Shown piece after piece: positions 44,060-56,402 of a DNA stretch of 64,000 nucleotides. Position 1 is the first letter of the stretch, and each line of letters opens with the position of its first letter. This DNA comes from Agapanthus africanus (taxonomy: Eukaryota > Streptophyta > Magnoliopsida > Asparagales > Amaryllidaceae). The stretch is from contig JASDDO010000006.1 of assembly GCA_030015575.1 (NCBI GenBank), positions 320,960,361-321,024,360 of the forward strand, given 5' to 3'. A program made the position numbers and the translations under genes. The notes below the pieces were generated by a model. That model saw nothing but the letters and a program-made list of their open reading frames with translations. It made no database searches and was not told where the DNA came from.

Positions 44060-45720
44060 TTGCTTGATCATTAATTCCCCGGGAGGGGTTTGGTCCTTTT
44101 GCTCCCGCTCCGCCTGCTGTTTATCCTGTAGGTATTTCGCCAGGTGGCCGGAGCGGATCAACTCCTTGATGTAGTCACGGAGTTGTTTGCATTTCTCGGT
44201 CGGGTGACCTTGGACCTGTGGAAGGCGCAGTACGGGCCGCGGAGTTGCTTTCCCGCTCTTTGGGTAACTGGCTGGAGCTTAAAGAATCTCTCGCCCTTAG
44301 CTTCCTCCAATAGCTCGGTCTGGGAAATGTTCAGAGGAGTGTACTCTTGGAACCTCGGGGAGTAAGGTTTCGAACGATCGACTTTCTTTTTCTCTTCCCT
44401 GTCCTTTTTTTCGGTTCGCTTGGTCGCCTCTGGGCAGGTTGGAGTTCACCTTTGACTCGTGTACGATTTCACGCTCGGTCCAGGCTTTCACTTCGGCCAT
44501 GGTCTTAGGTTGCGCTAATGCAAAAGAGCGGAGCCACTCTTTATGCTTAAGACCCAATCTTAGTGCGGTGATAACTGTTTCATCGCGGTGCTCGGGAACC
44601 TCCAGGAAGGTATTGTAGAAGCGAGTGACATACCCCTTGAAGGATTCTTTGTCTCCGCTCTTGACAATGAACAAGTAGTCGACCGTTCTTTTCTGTTGTC
44701 GGTTTTCGAAGAAATGACCGAGGAATTGGGTAGCCAGCTCGTCGAAGGTCGAGATGGAGCGTGGCGCGAGCCTTCGAAACTACTCCCGGCTAGCTTGGAT
44801 TAGGGTGGTGTGAAAAGCTCGACATTGAGCCGCGTCCGAGTTATTTTTGAAGCTCATGCTCACCTTAAATGCGTCCAAGTGGTTCTTCGGGTCGGACTTC
44901 CCGTCGAAGAGGGCCACTTTGGGCGGTTTGTTCCTGGACGAGACGTGCTCGGCCAGCAGCTCTTCTGTAAAGGGTTTTGTGAGCGAATCGACGGAATACC
45001 TGGCCCCTTTGCCGGACATATGGCCATCTCGCCGCATGCCTTCGATATTCTTTTCGAGGGCTTCGATCCGGTGGTGGTATCTCGAGGATTCAGCACAGTC
45101 GGAATGGTGGCTACCTTCGCTTCGGGTCTGCACGAGGGTGCGGCTTTGATTCCGCTCTATCATATTTCTTAAATCCTCGGGCGAGACCCTTCTTGAGTAG
45201 TCCCGACGTTCGCCCTTTGCGCGGCCACGTTCGCCGTTTGCGTGGCCTCGGTGGGAGTGGGGGCGTCGGCCGTGCCTGGAAGAAGGCGAATTGACTGACA
45301 TCTCCTTAGGGGGTGTGAGTGCGCGGCGGGCATCGGAGCGACGGCCTAGTCTTCCCTGAGACCGGGGTGTGGAGCTATCCGGCGCCCAGTGGGTCATGGA
45401 ATCATTCACCGCAAGCAGGTCATGGTTGCCGGAGTTGGCATGCCGGCGCACAGTGACACTAAGATGAGCGTGAGCGAGATCGAGGGTCTGAGCATGCCCA
45501 TTTATCCTTCTGCGGACGTTGGTATCCCGGAGATGGGGAACCGTGGCTTGATGGGTATGGCCCGCCATTTGAATGCGGACGAGCGCATCCACCATAGCTG
45601 TGAGTCTGTCGATCCAGACGGATAAGGCACCGATGAAGTTAGGAGGGGGAGGAGAATGCTCCCGCCTCCGTTATGGAGGGTGGAGCGGATCGTATTGGGA
45701 TCATCGCGGTTGTCGCTCGT
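44060..45720 (-). pseudogene. gag region of E3
   Basis: N-terminal segment with MVDALVRIQMAGHTHQATV and an Arg-rich linker, then the capsid block with FDGKSDPKNHLDAFKVSMSF, SFKGYVTRFYNTFLEVPEH and KAWTEREIVHESKVNSNL, and the knuckle-adjacent IRSGHLAKYLQDKQQAEREQ at the 3' end. Matches E2 and E4. Broken. Confidence 0.75.
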
Positions 45721-45771
45721 TATCGGGTTGAGGGTGGAAGATTAACTTTATAAGTGGATAAGCTTCTTATA

Positions 45772-45791
45772 TTCCCACAGACGGCGCCAAC
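45772..45791 (-). promoter_or_regulatory. Primer-binding site of E3
   Basis: GTTGGCGCCGTCTGTGGGAA on the minus strand at the edge of the 5' LTR. Confidence 0.75.
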
Positions 45792-46789
45792 TGATGGAGG
45801 TTGTTATCTCCTCAGATGTTGTCCTCCGTCGATCTGGTGCGAGCTGTTTTGTGTGGATGAGATTTACTTTGAGGGTTAAGTGTGTAGATCTCAATGGGTT
45901 GGTATTGACGCCGAGCTATCTACAAAGGAAGTCCCGGGGTGGGTGACCACCGTAGGACCCTCCGACAATCAAGTTAGTACCATAGAATAAGAGCAGAGTA
46001 GCGGCATATTGGAATTAAGTCGAGTTATCTGAGTCGTTTGAAAGAGGGGTTTATATAGTGGTTGCGTGGAGCGAGACGGGGCGAGATTCTCACCGTCAGT
46101 TACGCCCCCTCGTTACGCCCGCGTTGATGGCGGGATCCGCTCATTAATGGGGGAACATGCCCGCGTGGGACGGGGAACGTGCCCGCGTGGGACATGGAAC
46201 ATGGGGGCGGCGGATATCTTGCTTTGGCGAGATACGCGGAGCCGTTACGAAGGCCCCTGGGCTCCGTGCTCTCGGTTGATCGGGAAAGCCAAGGAAGCTC
46301 GGCATGTCAGAAGGATCGGAGACAATCTTTGGAGGCCGAGGAAGCTCGGCCTGTCAGATGGCTCAGAGACGAGCCTGGAGGCCGACGATGCTCGGCCTGT
46401 CAGATGGCTCGGAGACGAGCCGGGAGGCCGAGGAAGCTCAGACCTTGCAAAAACTTAGAGAGGAGCAAGGAGGCTGTGGAAGCTCGGTTGTAGGATTGTT
46501 CAAAGGTGAGATGATGACACATTACTAGGCGAATATGGAAGGTATTCCGGGGAGGTCTCTGAAAGGCCAGATGCAATTTCGAAGGCGAGTTGCCGAGGAA
46601 CGTCTCCAATGCATCAGGCTCATTCCAGCTTCGTATCCCCCGGGACACGTCATGCACTACGTGTCGTGATCTGGGGATGCAACAACCCTAAACTTTCTGT
46701 ACAATTTTTTCAAAAATACAGAAAGGGGTACTTGAGCCTGAGCACAAGTTATAAGTTTGTTTTGCTTTTGAACAGCAAGAAAACACTTG

Positions 46790-46842
46790 TAGCTCATTGG
46801 TAAGACCTTGCACTGCTGAACCAAAGCAACATAGTTCAAATC
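46790..46842 (+). promoter_or_regulatory. tRNA-like A and B boxes in N2
   Basis: TAGCTCATTGG (46790-46800) fits the Pol III A box and AGTTCAAATC (46833-46842) the B box, 43 bases apart as in a tRNA gene. The T and acceptor stems do not pair well, so it is not a working tRNA. The same pair recurs in both E5 LTRs. Confidence 0.55.
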
Positions 46843-48064
46843 ACATCAGCCACATATTCTTTTTTATTTTAATTTCTTTTAATCTTTTAGAAGCCCAAGA
46901 GACTACACGTGCACTACACGTAAACTGAAGAGACACAAGATAATCAAACACGTGCACTGTAGAATACCAAACGACCCCGACCCAATATCCCAACACCAAT
47001 CCAGACTGTCGGCATTGGGCCGGCGACACACTCAAAAAATCTGGCGACGTCGGGTCAGACCGTCCCAAATGCTTCCAAACTTCACCCCCTGCACCTCTTC
47101 AGCTACCCCACTAACCCCACATTGCTTATTTACTCTGAATATTTCTAGAGAGCAATAAAATACCATTTAATCCCAATTTTAATGTATATTTCAATGCATT
47201 CAATAAACACCCTAAACCCTAATTTTTCTCATAAATACCACCCTCATTTCACATCTCCTCACTCATGATTCCCTGCCAAAACTCTAAAGAAATTTTCAAG
47301 TTCCCATAGTGTGCAAGTGGAATTAACAAAGCGCGAAGCTCCGACGAAGTTCTGGCGACGATATAAGGAGTTTTCGGCAACGAAACGAAGCACCGATGAA
47401 TCCTGGACCTCCTCCTACCTCTCCCCTCTCATCAAAGCCAATAAGTTTTCCTTCTCTCTCTCTTTTACTATTCCCAAACTCTTCATTCTTAAAACGTGTC
47501 GGAAGCGGAGTTATCCGTCTTCCGATTCTCTTTTCTTTTAAAAATTACAACTTTTTCTTAATAACAAACCTACAAATTTTTATATATTGTTTAGTAATCA
47601 TTAACAAAGATAATAGAATAAGTTTGACATCAAAATGATAACCATACCAAGTTTTATTTCAATTTTACATTAAAATACCTTTATGTTTCATATCGACATG
47701 TTTATACCTTTTAACCGTGTTATATTTAGAAAACTCACGAGATAATGACCTACCTCCTCACAACATACAAATCTAATATAGCACGATGGAATTTGGGAAT
47801 ATAGATTCGGAAAAATACGACTTTACATATAACTACCTTCAACTTATAAAACTTTTTTCTATAAGAAGTGCATTTAACAAATCTTTGCAATTGCGCCTCT
47901 ACAACCGACTATTGGGGACCCCCGTTCGGTATGGTGCGGATTATCGCACATTCTCGGGCCTAGTAGAGCGAGATACAGACCTCCTCACGGAGCATACGAT
48001 CTCGAAAGATTTTTAATACGTTTTTCTTTAGAAAATGTGATTTCTATTATAAATAAAACTTATA

Positions 48065-48070
<6 letters not shown>

Positions 48071-48126
<56 letters not shown>
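48071..48126. repeat. (TA)n microsatellite in N2
   Basis: About 28 TA dinucleotides. The E5 LTRs have only short TA runs at this point, so it expanded after N2 inserted or in its close lineage. Confidence 0.9.
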
Positions 48127-48129
<3 letters not shown>

Positions 48130-49207
48130 ATTAATATCAAAATATCTATTTTTGATATTTATAATATGCCACATTTCCAAAATTTAAGAAAAACATCCCA
48201 TTTATAAGAAAATACCATATAATTCCAATATTTCAAATAAATACCTTATACTTTAAAAACTAGGTCATATTCACTAGAAATTTCATGTTGAATAAAAGAA
48301 ATATCTATGAAAACTCTAAATACGATAATTAAATGCTTGAGATATATTTTAAAAGTATAACAAAACTATTTAACATAAAACCCCCTCAAGTTATACTAAA
48401 TTACAATAAGGACCCTAGTAAATATAGGTTTAAGCGGAACCAGTCTCTTGAGCCTCAGGGAGCTGGAGATATGGGTGCTTACCTATTTAAGGTAGACAAT
48501 CTAACAAACGATATTATCAACACGGTAATTATCTTGGAAAAAAACACAAATCCTACCGTCCATGTGCAACAGTTACCAATAACATCAAAACAATCAGGAC
48601 TTCAATTTCTTTTTAAAAGTGTCTGACTCGGACTGAGTCTCAATCTCATCAATCTGACTTGAATGTGATTTAAGTATAAAACTACAAATGCAATATGAAT
48701 TCTTGAATCCGTCTATTCAATTTATATCAATCTATACCACTTGACCGAACCGAACCATGGATATACTCCATCTACATGTTCATCCATTATATCCGTTCCA
48801 TTATTTATATCATGGTTTCGGTAAGTCATCCATCTATATACAATATACAATTTAAATAATACAAATAATACAATCAAGACATCGTGAGGTTTATAAGGGG
48901 TAGATTGGTACGGAAGGTGTTAGAAGTGGCACGAGACTGCAACCATAAGACACCTAATCTGAATCTCTATTGCCGTTGTACCGTAGCTGAATGGTTCCTT
49001 GTACTCCATATACCTTAATCTCCGGGATAGTGAGACTCCTCTCGTATACACTTGTCTCTTCTGTACGAACTTACAAACAACTACGTTAACATAACAATCA
49101 ACATTATAATAGTGATACTCTCTCTCTGTCTATTCTACTTCTCCCTCCTTTTTGGGATTTACCGAGCGACTTGTTCGCTGACGACATTCTCTTTCTTCTT
49201 TTTTGGA

Positions 49208-49291
49208 ATGTCGTCGGGTGTTTCGGACTCATTGGAGATCGAACCCAGCAGTGAAGACTTGGATCGGTTTACTGAAGATCCGGAGTTTTAG
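49208..49291 (+). other. Short acidic frame in N2 LTR
   Basis: MSSGVSDSLEIEPSSEDLDR... about 27 codons, very acidic. The matching stretches of the E5 LTRs (55869 and 60350 onward) read SDLPEIEPSTEDLDxFIED, and many of the differences fall in third codon positions. It lies in the 3' part of the LTR after a pyrimidine tract. It could be a trace of a coding exon. Confidence 0.35.
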
Positions 49292-49574
49292 ATTCACTTA
49301 TACATTACATTTCATTTTTATTTCTATTATGCTATTGTTTAGGTATTGCTTTCATTCCATATATTTTCATTTCAGTTGTATTGTAAAAAGAATGCTAATA
49401 AATAAAGTTGCTGTTCATTTACATTTTGTCTCTTGTGTACATTTTATTTTATATTTCTTAGATACGCTTAACGTATTTATTTCTGAGTAAATACATAGTG
49501 GTCTCGTCGTGTCCTCTGCTCGTATACTGGGAAGCGGGGCGTGACAGGGGAATTCCCACTTGTTAGCATCATCA

Positions 49575-50728
49575 GGGATAGACTTGCAACGCAAATACTA
49601 TTTTTTGAGGAGATTGTGTAATTGCCTATATACTAATTCAAGCTCAGCAAACAATCCAAGCAGTATCCGGATCTTCAACTTGGATTATTTCCTGTTCGTA
49701 AATTTGGACGGTCAAGATCAGAGTGAAACAGGAAGGTCCAGGGTTTAGTAGGGTCAGAAAAGAAATCCAACGGTTCTGGCTCGGCAAGCACCCTAATTGC
49801 ATAGCAGAGGTTCCTAATCCGCCAAAAGGCATGGTTTTGGTATCATTTATTATGAAGGTACAATAATATTACTAATTTTCAAGTCAGTGAAATATGATAT
49901 TTAGTAGGCTTATTCTTTTCATAAATTGGGCTTCTTATAATACTGTGTAGTAATAAAAGAGGGTTGTATATACTTATAGCGTTGGCATGCATTTATTCGT
50001 TCCTCAAATGATTTTTAAATAGACTTATCATTTAAAACATAAAATATAAGTTATTAAATTTAATTATACATGAACGAGAGACGGTTATATATTTATATTT
50101 ATATGAGTGTACATAGGCTTTTGATATAAGCGGGGGTTATCAATAAAACTTAAGTTTTTTTTTGAGATTTATCCCATCTTATATTTTATACCATGTACAT
50201 TTTATAGTTTTCCCAACTGTACTATATTATCACTTATCTTAACATAAATAATGAAGCATAAATTATCTAATGAAAAAAGAAAGAGAGGATTCATTAGAAT
50301 CTGGGGAGGGGATGTGGGGATTAATTTGTTAGAATATAAAACATGTTACTTCAATCCTCATCACAACTTCAAAATTTTGGTGGAGTGGAGAAAACATTCA
50401 ACTATTCTCCTTAACTTAATATTTTCAAGACAATTCAGTAATTTGCATTTGTTACTTTGCTAGAATTAGTCTTGCATTTGCCTAGCTCAATCTTATGAGT
50501 ATAATAAGATTCATGATCTTAACTTTATTCCGATGATCTTCTAGGATTTGCCTCATTTCCCACAGCCTTATACCCATTTCGACCCGTCCGTGGAACGAAA
50601 TCTATAGATCATTTTCGCTGTATACATGGATTGGATTACCATTTTTATTTTTATTTTTAAAGAATTCTTTGATGGACATGACTATATGGTAGAATTTTTA
50701 GAGATTTGACAATATTAATTTTTGGCAC
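49575..50728. other. AT-rich spacer between E3 and E4
   Basis: No gene, LTR end or tandem repeat recognised. Possible old host or degraded repeat sequence. Confidence 0.5.
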
Positions 50729-51502
50729 TGATCATACTCGTGGGTGGGGATTTATCAGATCACGGCACGTAGCAGATGACATGTTGTTCATGTAATCGCA
50801 CTACATTCCTGAGGGCTATGGTGCTGGAATAAATATAATGCAATGGGGACATTCCTCAGCACCTCGCTTCCGTGGTAGCACCCAACCTTTTGGAGACCTC
50901 CCTGAGTACGATCCATCTTCGTCTAACCACCAGCCAATAGTTTGTCTCCGAGCAATCATAGAGTTGAGCTTCCCCAGCTTCCTTGCTCGTCTCCGAGCTA
51001 TTCTATACCCGAGATTTCTTGGCCGCCCCTGTTTGGCCGGGAGCACGGAGCACGAGCGTCTTCGTAATGGGTCCGTGTATCTCGCCATGAAGAGATCTCC
51101 ACCACGCCACGTCCTGCATTCCATGCTAGCGTATCTCGTCATTAATGAGCGTATCTCGCATCAATACGGAAGTGACATATAGGCGAAACGGGCGGTGGGA
51201 ATTTCGCATCGGCTCGCTCCAATGTGACCCCTATATAAACCCTTCTTCCAGACGATTCAGATATCTCGAACTCATTCCAATACGCCGCTACTCTGCTAAA
51301 TATTTCCCGGTACTTACTTGATCGTCGGAGAGTCCTATGGTGGTTTCCTACCCCGGGACTTCTTTTGTAGGTAGCTCGGTATCAACATTAACCAGCAAAC
51401 CAATTGAGATCCACACGCTCAATCCCCTATAACAAATCTCAGCCCTCGCTAGCCAGAAGATCGATGGAGGACGACATCTGAGGGAGATCCCGACCTCCAT
51501 CA
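50729..51502 (+). repeat. 5' LTR of E4, 774 bp
   Basis: TGATCATACTCG...CCTCCATCA, with TATATAAA at 51232-51239. It aligns inverted with the E2 and E3 LTRs, including the Arg-codon-like GC repeats (GCTCGTCTCCGAGC near 50985). Confidence 0.8.
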
Positions 51503-51523
51503 ATTGGTGCCGTCTGTGGGAAC
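51503..51523 (+). promoter_or_regulatory. Primer-binding site of E4
   Basis: ATTGGTGCCGTCTGTGGGAA directly after the LTR. Confidence 0.75.
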
Positions 51524-51570
51524 TGAGAGATTTTTTTCCACCAAAAAGTTGATCTTCCTCTTTTGATTCG

Positions 51571-52465
51571 ATGGACAGCAATCATCGTAACGAAGATCCT
51601 AGTATGAGCCATCCTGTGCTTCGCAACGGAGGCAGGGGAGGTTCCACTTCTCTTCCTAACGTCATCGAAGCCCTAATGGCACGGATCGACAGACTGGCAG
51701 CAATGGTGGACGAGCTCGCTCGTGTTCAAACTGCCAGCTATGCCCAGCAAACCGTCAGCCCTGCTCCCCAGAATGGTGGCAGGCATGAGACGAAGGATGG
51801 ACACGCTCAACTCCTTGGCCTCGCACGTGTCAATCCTGACATCACAGAACACCGGCGTGCCGATTCCGGTAGTCGCGACCCCCATATGAGAAATGATTCC
51901 ATGACTCATTGGGCGCTGAACAGTCCAATGCCGAAGTCTCAGGACTAACCGAACTATCGCTTCAATGCTCGCTGCGCTCCCTCGCCCTCTAAAACGACGT
52001 TGGTCAGGTCGCCTGATTCCAAGCAAGACCGACGTCACCATAACCACTGAGGCCGTGCACATGGCCCTTCCTGGGAAGAGCCATGAAGGGTTTATCCTGA
52101 GGACCCGAGGAACGTGATAGAGTGAAACCGAAACCGTTCCGTCGCCATAGCCCGAAGCAGGAATAGCGTGAACTCCGATTATAGAGAATTCTCGCGGTAC
52201 CAGCAGCGAATCGAGGTCCTCGAGTAGAAGAGCGGGGACATGCAGCTTGCCACCCATTTGGCTGGCAGGTCGACGAAATATTTTATGGACTCTCTCACGG
52301 AGCACTTCACCGAGCAAATACCGATAGAGCGAGTTTCTTTCCGGAACAAGCCATCCAAAGTGGCTTTTTTCGACGGGAAGTCTGACCCGAAAGACCACTT
52401 GGACGCGGTCACCGCAGGCATGAGCTTTCAAAATAACTCGGACGCGGCTCAGTGCAGAGCTTTCC
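51571..52465 (+). pseudogene. gag start of E4
   Basis: MDSNHRNEDPSMSHPVLRNG, IDRLAAMVDELARVQ and DSMTHWALNSPMPKSQ align with E3 gag. Further on, RNKPSKVAFFDGKSDPKDHL and MSFQNNSDAAQCRAF give the beginning of the capsid block. Cut by E6. A few breaks. Confidence 0.75.
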
Positions 52466-52878
52466 TGTAACATTTCAGAAAATAAAAAATATTATTGTGG
52501 AATTTAAATAATAAAATAATAAAATTTATAAATATTATAAAAGTATGGAATTTAGTTTTAATGGAATGGTATAATTATATACATATAATTCGGAAAATAA
52601 TTGGAATTTTAAAATGAATTATCATTTATGGAAGCATTTGATTGATTTGGGTTTTTATAAATTAATATATAATTATTTTAATATAAGTTGATATTAAATT
52701 TGATTAGTATTTCACTAATCATGCATTTAACCTAACTTTATTTTATTACCCATGTGAAATTTCATGACATGCAATATTTCACTTAGTGTGGCATTTTGTT
52801 TTTTTGTATTTCAAAAAAAAAGAGAAAAGAAAAGAAAAATAGAATGATGAGGGGGACAAGAAGGTATGGGTGGGAATA

Positions 52879-52915
<37 letters not shown>

Positions 52916-53329
52916 TATGATAGCCATACTTTTCCCTCACGTCATTTTCATTTTCTCATCTCATTTCCATCTTCTTATTCCTCCTCCTCCACTTCTCCAC
53001 CTCCTCCACCATCTTTACTACCACCATACAACATCCTCAAAACCTCACAAACCCTTCACAAAGATTATTACTAAGCTCACTACAAACATCATGGTGGGAT
53101 CAAGTTGGGGTTTTGAGCATATTGGACCATCTAAGAATTTTCTTGAAGTGCTCTCTTGAGGTAAAAAACTCATCCTTATTCAAGTATTTAGATTCCTAAT
53201 CTTCTATGCTAGTTTAGAGTTAAGAAGCTAATATTTTATAAACTTAGAAAATTCTAGGGTGATCTTTGATAGTTTAAATGAGCAGTAGTGATATAGTAGA
53301 GGGCTTAGAGAATGTTTACTAGCCTTTAG
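52466..53329 (+). mobile_element. E6: probable LTR start, interrupted by E5
   Basis: TGTAACATTTCAGAAAATAA abuts E4 gag and begins an AT-rich stretch resembling the start of plant Ty3/gypsy LTRs of the Del/Tekay type (from memory, unverified). Near 52960-53160 a TC-rich, then CATCATGGTGGGATCAAG region resembles the transcribed part of such LTRs. E5 is inserted at 53330; the continuation starts at 60681. The right end was not found. Confidence 0.45.
52879..52914. repeat. (TG)n(AG)n microsatellite
   Basis: Ten TG units followed by eight AG units. Open frames here are by-products. Confidence 0.95.
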
Positions 53330-56215
53330 TGTAACAACCCTAAACTTTCTGTACAAATTTTTCAAAAAATACAGAAAACGGTATTTTTGTCTGAGCACAA
53401 GTTATAAATTTGTTTTGCTTTTTAATAGCAAGAAAGAGCTTGTAGCTTATTGGTAAGACCTTGGACTGCTGAACCAATGCATCAGAGTTCAAATCCCATC
53501 CCCCACATTATTTTTAATATTGATTTCTTTTTAAATTTTTAGAATCCCAATAGTCTACATGTGCTAAACCCGTAAAACCAAAAGTCACAAATAAAAAAAC
53601 TGACCCAGGAGCTACACCAGGAGACAAGGGATACGTGGCAGCAAGGGGGGCCGACTCGGCCTGACTCGGCCGGTGGACCGGTCGACTCGGCCGCCGCCGC
53701 CGGCCGATTTAGCTCGGATCGGGTTGGTCTCTTCTGTGAACTTGTGTCTTTTTGTATCCCCATTAACCCTGTATACTTTAATTACCCTGCACATTTCCAG
53801 ATCCTTTAAAATTCAATTAAAACTCTTTTTAATACAAAATTAAATACATTTTTCTTTCACACCCTTTCATCTAACCTAACTCTAGTTTTACCCTATAAAT
53901 ACTATCTCTAAACACACCCCCTCACTCACAAATTCTGTCCAAACTCTCAAGAAAACTCTTTAGAAATTTTGTGCGCAAGTGGAATTAGCAAAGGGCGAAA
54001 CTCCGGCGAACTTCCGACGGCGATACAAGGAGTTTCCGGCGTCGAAACGACGCACCGGCGATTCCCCTCTCTACATCTATCTTCCCTCTTTCTTGTTAGC
54101 TTGTAAGTCCCACCTCCCTCTTCTCTATTTTATCTAAAAATTTGTAAAACTAAAACCCGACAGAAGCGGAGTTAATCCGACTTCTGATTCGGTTTTTCTT
54201 AAAAACTCCATATTTTCTTAAATACAACATATCAAACTCTTAAATCTTGACTATTAATCATCAACAAAACATGTTGAACAAGTTTCATACCAAAATATTT
54301 CATATTGTAATTTTTATCGTACTTTTTCAGTAAAATACCACATAGTTTAGTTTTGACATTAATTATCTTATTTCTTTCTATACCTTTAGATAGATCACGA
54401 GATAATGACCTACCTCTTCACAACACTCATATACAACATAGCACGATAGCTTTTGGAAAATATAAATTCGGGAAAATATCGTTTTACACAAAACTATTTT
54501 TAACTTATAAAAACCATTTTCACAAGATTATGTATTTTAAACAACTCTTTACAAAACGCCGCTACAACCCATTTTGGAGAACCCGTCTGGGATGGTATGG
54601 ATTATCGCACATCCCTGGGCTTAGTAGTGCGAGATTTAGACCTCTGCGAGGAGCATTCGGTCTCGAAAATTTAAAAATACAAATATCTTAAGAAAATGAG
54701 ATTTCTAGATAAATAATAAATTATATAAATAAATATATATGTATCATCAAAATATCTATTTTGATACAATATAAATATTCCAACATTTCTAAATCAAAAG
54801 AATCACTTTACATAAAAATACCATGCAATTCCATTCATGTTCAACATTTTACAATTAAATACCATATATTATGAAAATAGGATTTTTTCACTAGAAATGT
54901 CACATATATAAAATCTACATCTATGAAAACTCTAAAGACGATAATAAAATACTTGAGGTGTATTTTGAAAATTATACAAAATTATTTTTACATAAAACCC
55001 CCTCAAGTTTTATAAATTACAATAAGGACCCTAGTAAATATAGGTTTAAGCGGGACCAGTCTCTTGAGCCTCAGGGAGCCGGAGATATGGGTGCTTGCCT
55101 ATTTAAGTTAGACAACTTAACAAATAGTGTTATCAACACGGTAATTGTCTTTGAAAAAGATACAAATCCTGCCGCTCATGTGCAGCGGTTACCGATAACA
55201 TCAAAACCTAATTCAGGACTTCAATTTCTTTTCTAATTGTTCTGACTCAGACTGAGTCTCATTATAAATAATATGACTTGAATATAATTTAAGTACAAAC
55301 TACAATTCAACATGAATCCATATACTCAATCTATTCAATCTGTCAATTTATACAAGTTGACTGAACCGAACCATGAATATACATCCATCTACATGATTTA
55401 TACATCTACATGATTCTCCAGTTACATTCATTTACTGATATCATTGTTTCGGCAAGTCATCCATCTGTACAATCTATAATACAAGACATTACAATTTCAA
55501 TACAATACAAACAATACAATCAAGACATCGCGGGGTTTAAAGGGTAGCTTGGTACGGAAGGTGTTAGAAGTGGCACGAGACTGCAAGATTTAAGACACCT
55601 AACCTAAATTCAATCACCGTTGTTCCGGACATTCTAATGGAGCCTTGTACTCTATATTTCTGTTGCCTTAGTCTCTGGCATACTGAGACTCCTCTTGTAT
55701 ACATTGCTATCCTTCTGTACCAAGCTACAAACAACAGCGTTAACTTTAAATACAACTTTAAAAGCTACACACTCTCTCTCTTACACTCTGTCTATTCTAC
55801 TTCTCCCTTATTTTTGGGACTTACCGAGCGATTTGTTCGCTGACGACATTCTCTTTCTTCTTCTTTGAATGTCGTCAGGTGATTCGGACCTTCCAGAGAT
55901 TGAGCCTAGCACTGAAGACTTAGACCAGTTTATTGAAGATCTCGAACTGTATTTACACTTGTACATTTCCTTTACATTCTGTACTTTCCATTTCTGTTAT
56001 GCCACTGTTTAGGCATTGCTTTCATTCAGATATATTTACTTTTCCATGCATTGTACAAAAAAAATGTTAATAAATAAAGTTGTTGTTCATTACATTTGTC
56101 TCTTATGTATATTTCTTTTATATTGCTTAGATATGCTTGGCGTATTTGCTTCAGAGTAAATACGTAGCGGCCTCGTCGCGCCCTCTGCCCGTACACCGGG
56201 AAGCGGGGTGTGACA
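53330..56215 (+). repeat. 5' LTR of E5
   Basis: TGTAACAACCCTAAAC...GGGGTGTGACA. tRNA-like boxes at 53443-53453 and 53486-53496; TATAAATA at 53894-53901; the conserved GGACCCTAGTAAATATAGG block near 55025. Confidence 0.85.
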
Positions 56216-56402
56216 GGTTTTATTGGTGGCCCATGCAGGTCGAACAATATGGAACTCTATCATGCAGTTCTGTTCTGCGTGAACAACTTAAGCAATATAA
56301 CAGAAGAACCAGCAACTAAAACATTCTTTACAATTCATATTCCTTGAATTTTATCATTTCATATATTTTGAATCTGTCCTAACACAATTTTTCATTCAAG
56401 GT

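Larger units (their letters stand above)
46678..49546 (+). mobile_element. N2: solo LTR of the E5 family, 2.87 kb
   Basis: TGCAACAACCCTAAAC...GGGGCGTGACA, flanked by GGGGA on both sides (46673-46677, 49547-49551). It matches the E5 LTRs over their length but is more divergent from them than they are from each other. It contains the tRNA-like boxes (46790-46842), a weak TATA (CATAAATA, 47230), a (TA)n tract and the short acidic frame at 49208-49291. No internal domain. Confidence 0.85.
34207..49574 (-). mobile_element. E3: Tat-lineage LTR retrotransposon with both LTRs
   Basis: Relative of E2 in the same orientation. 5' LTR 45792-49574 (holding N2), PBS, gag, protease, RT/RNase H, archaeal-type RNase H, integrase (to 40130), then antisense aORF-B, tandem arrays, antisense aORF-A and 3' LTR 34207-35094. 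It is about 12.5 kb without N2. The flanks GGAAT (34202-34206) and GGGAT (49575-49579) are a likely target duplication with one change. The LTRs differ by about 9% over the 225 bases compared, so it is older than E1 and E5. gag-pol has about ten breaks. Confidence 0.85.
45792..49574 (-). repeat. 5' LTR of E3, interrupted by N2
   Basis: Pieces 45792-46677 and 49552-49574 together give about 909 bp, against 888 bp for the 3' LTR. TATATAAA at 46050-46057. The hairpin repeat is at about 46280-46490. N2 sits 23 bases from the LTR start. Confidence 0.85.
50729..52465 (+). mobile_element. E4: Tat element of the E2/E3 type, 5' fragment
   Basis: LTR (50729-51502), PBS and the first part of gag, all plus strand. 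It is cut at 52465 inside gag by TGTAACATTTC..., the probable start of another LTR (E6). The rest of E4 is not in the window. Broken. Confidence 0.8.

Noticed and set aside
46783-46856. A working tRNA-Ser gene in the N2 LTR
   Set aside because: A and B boxes and a GCT-like anticodon place are present, but the T and acceptor stems do not pair in any of the three copies.
52796-53159. Overlapping frames of 92 and 97 codons
   Set aside because: Created by the TG/AG microsatellite and a TC/CT-rich tract; low complexity.
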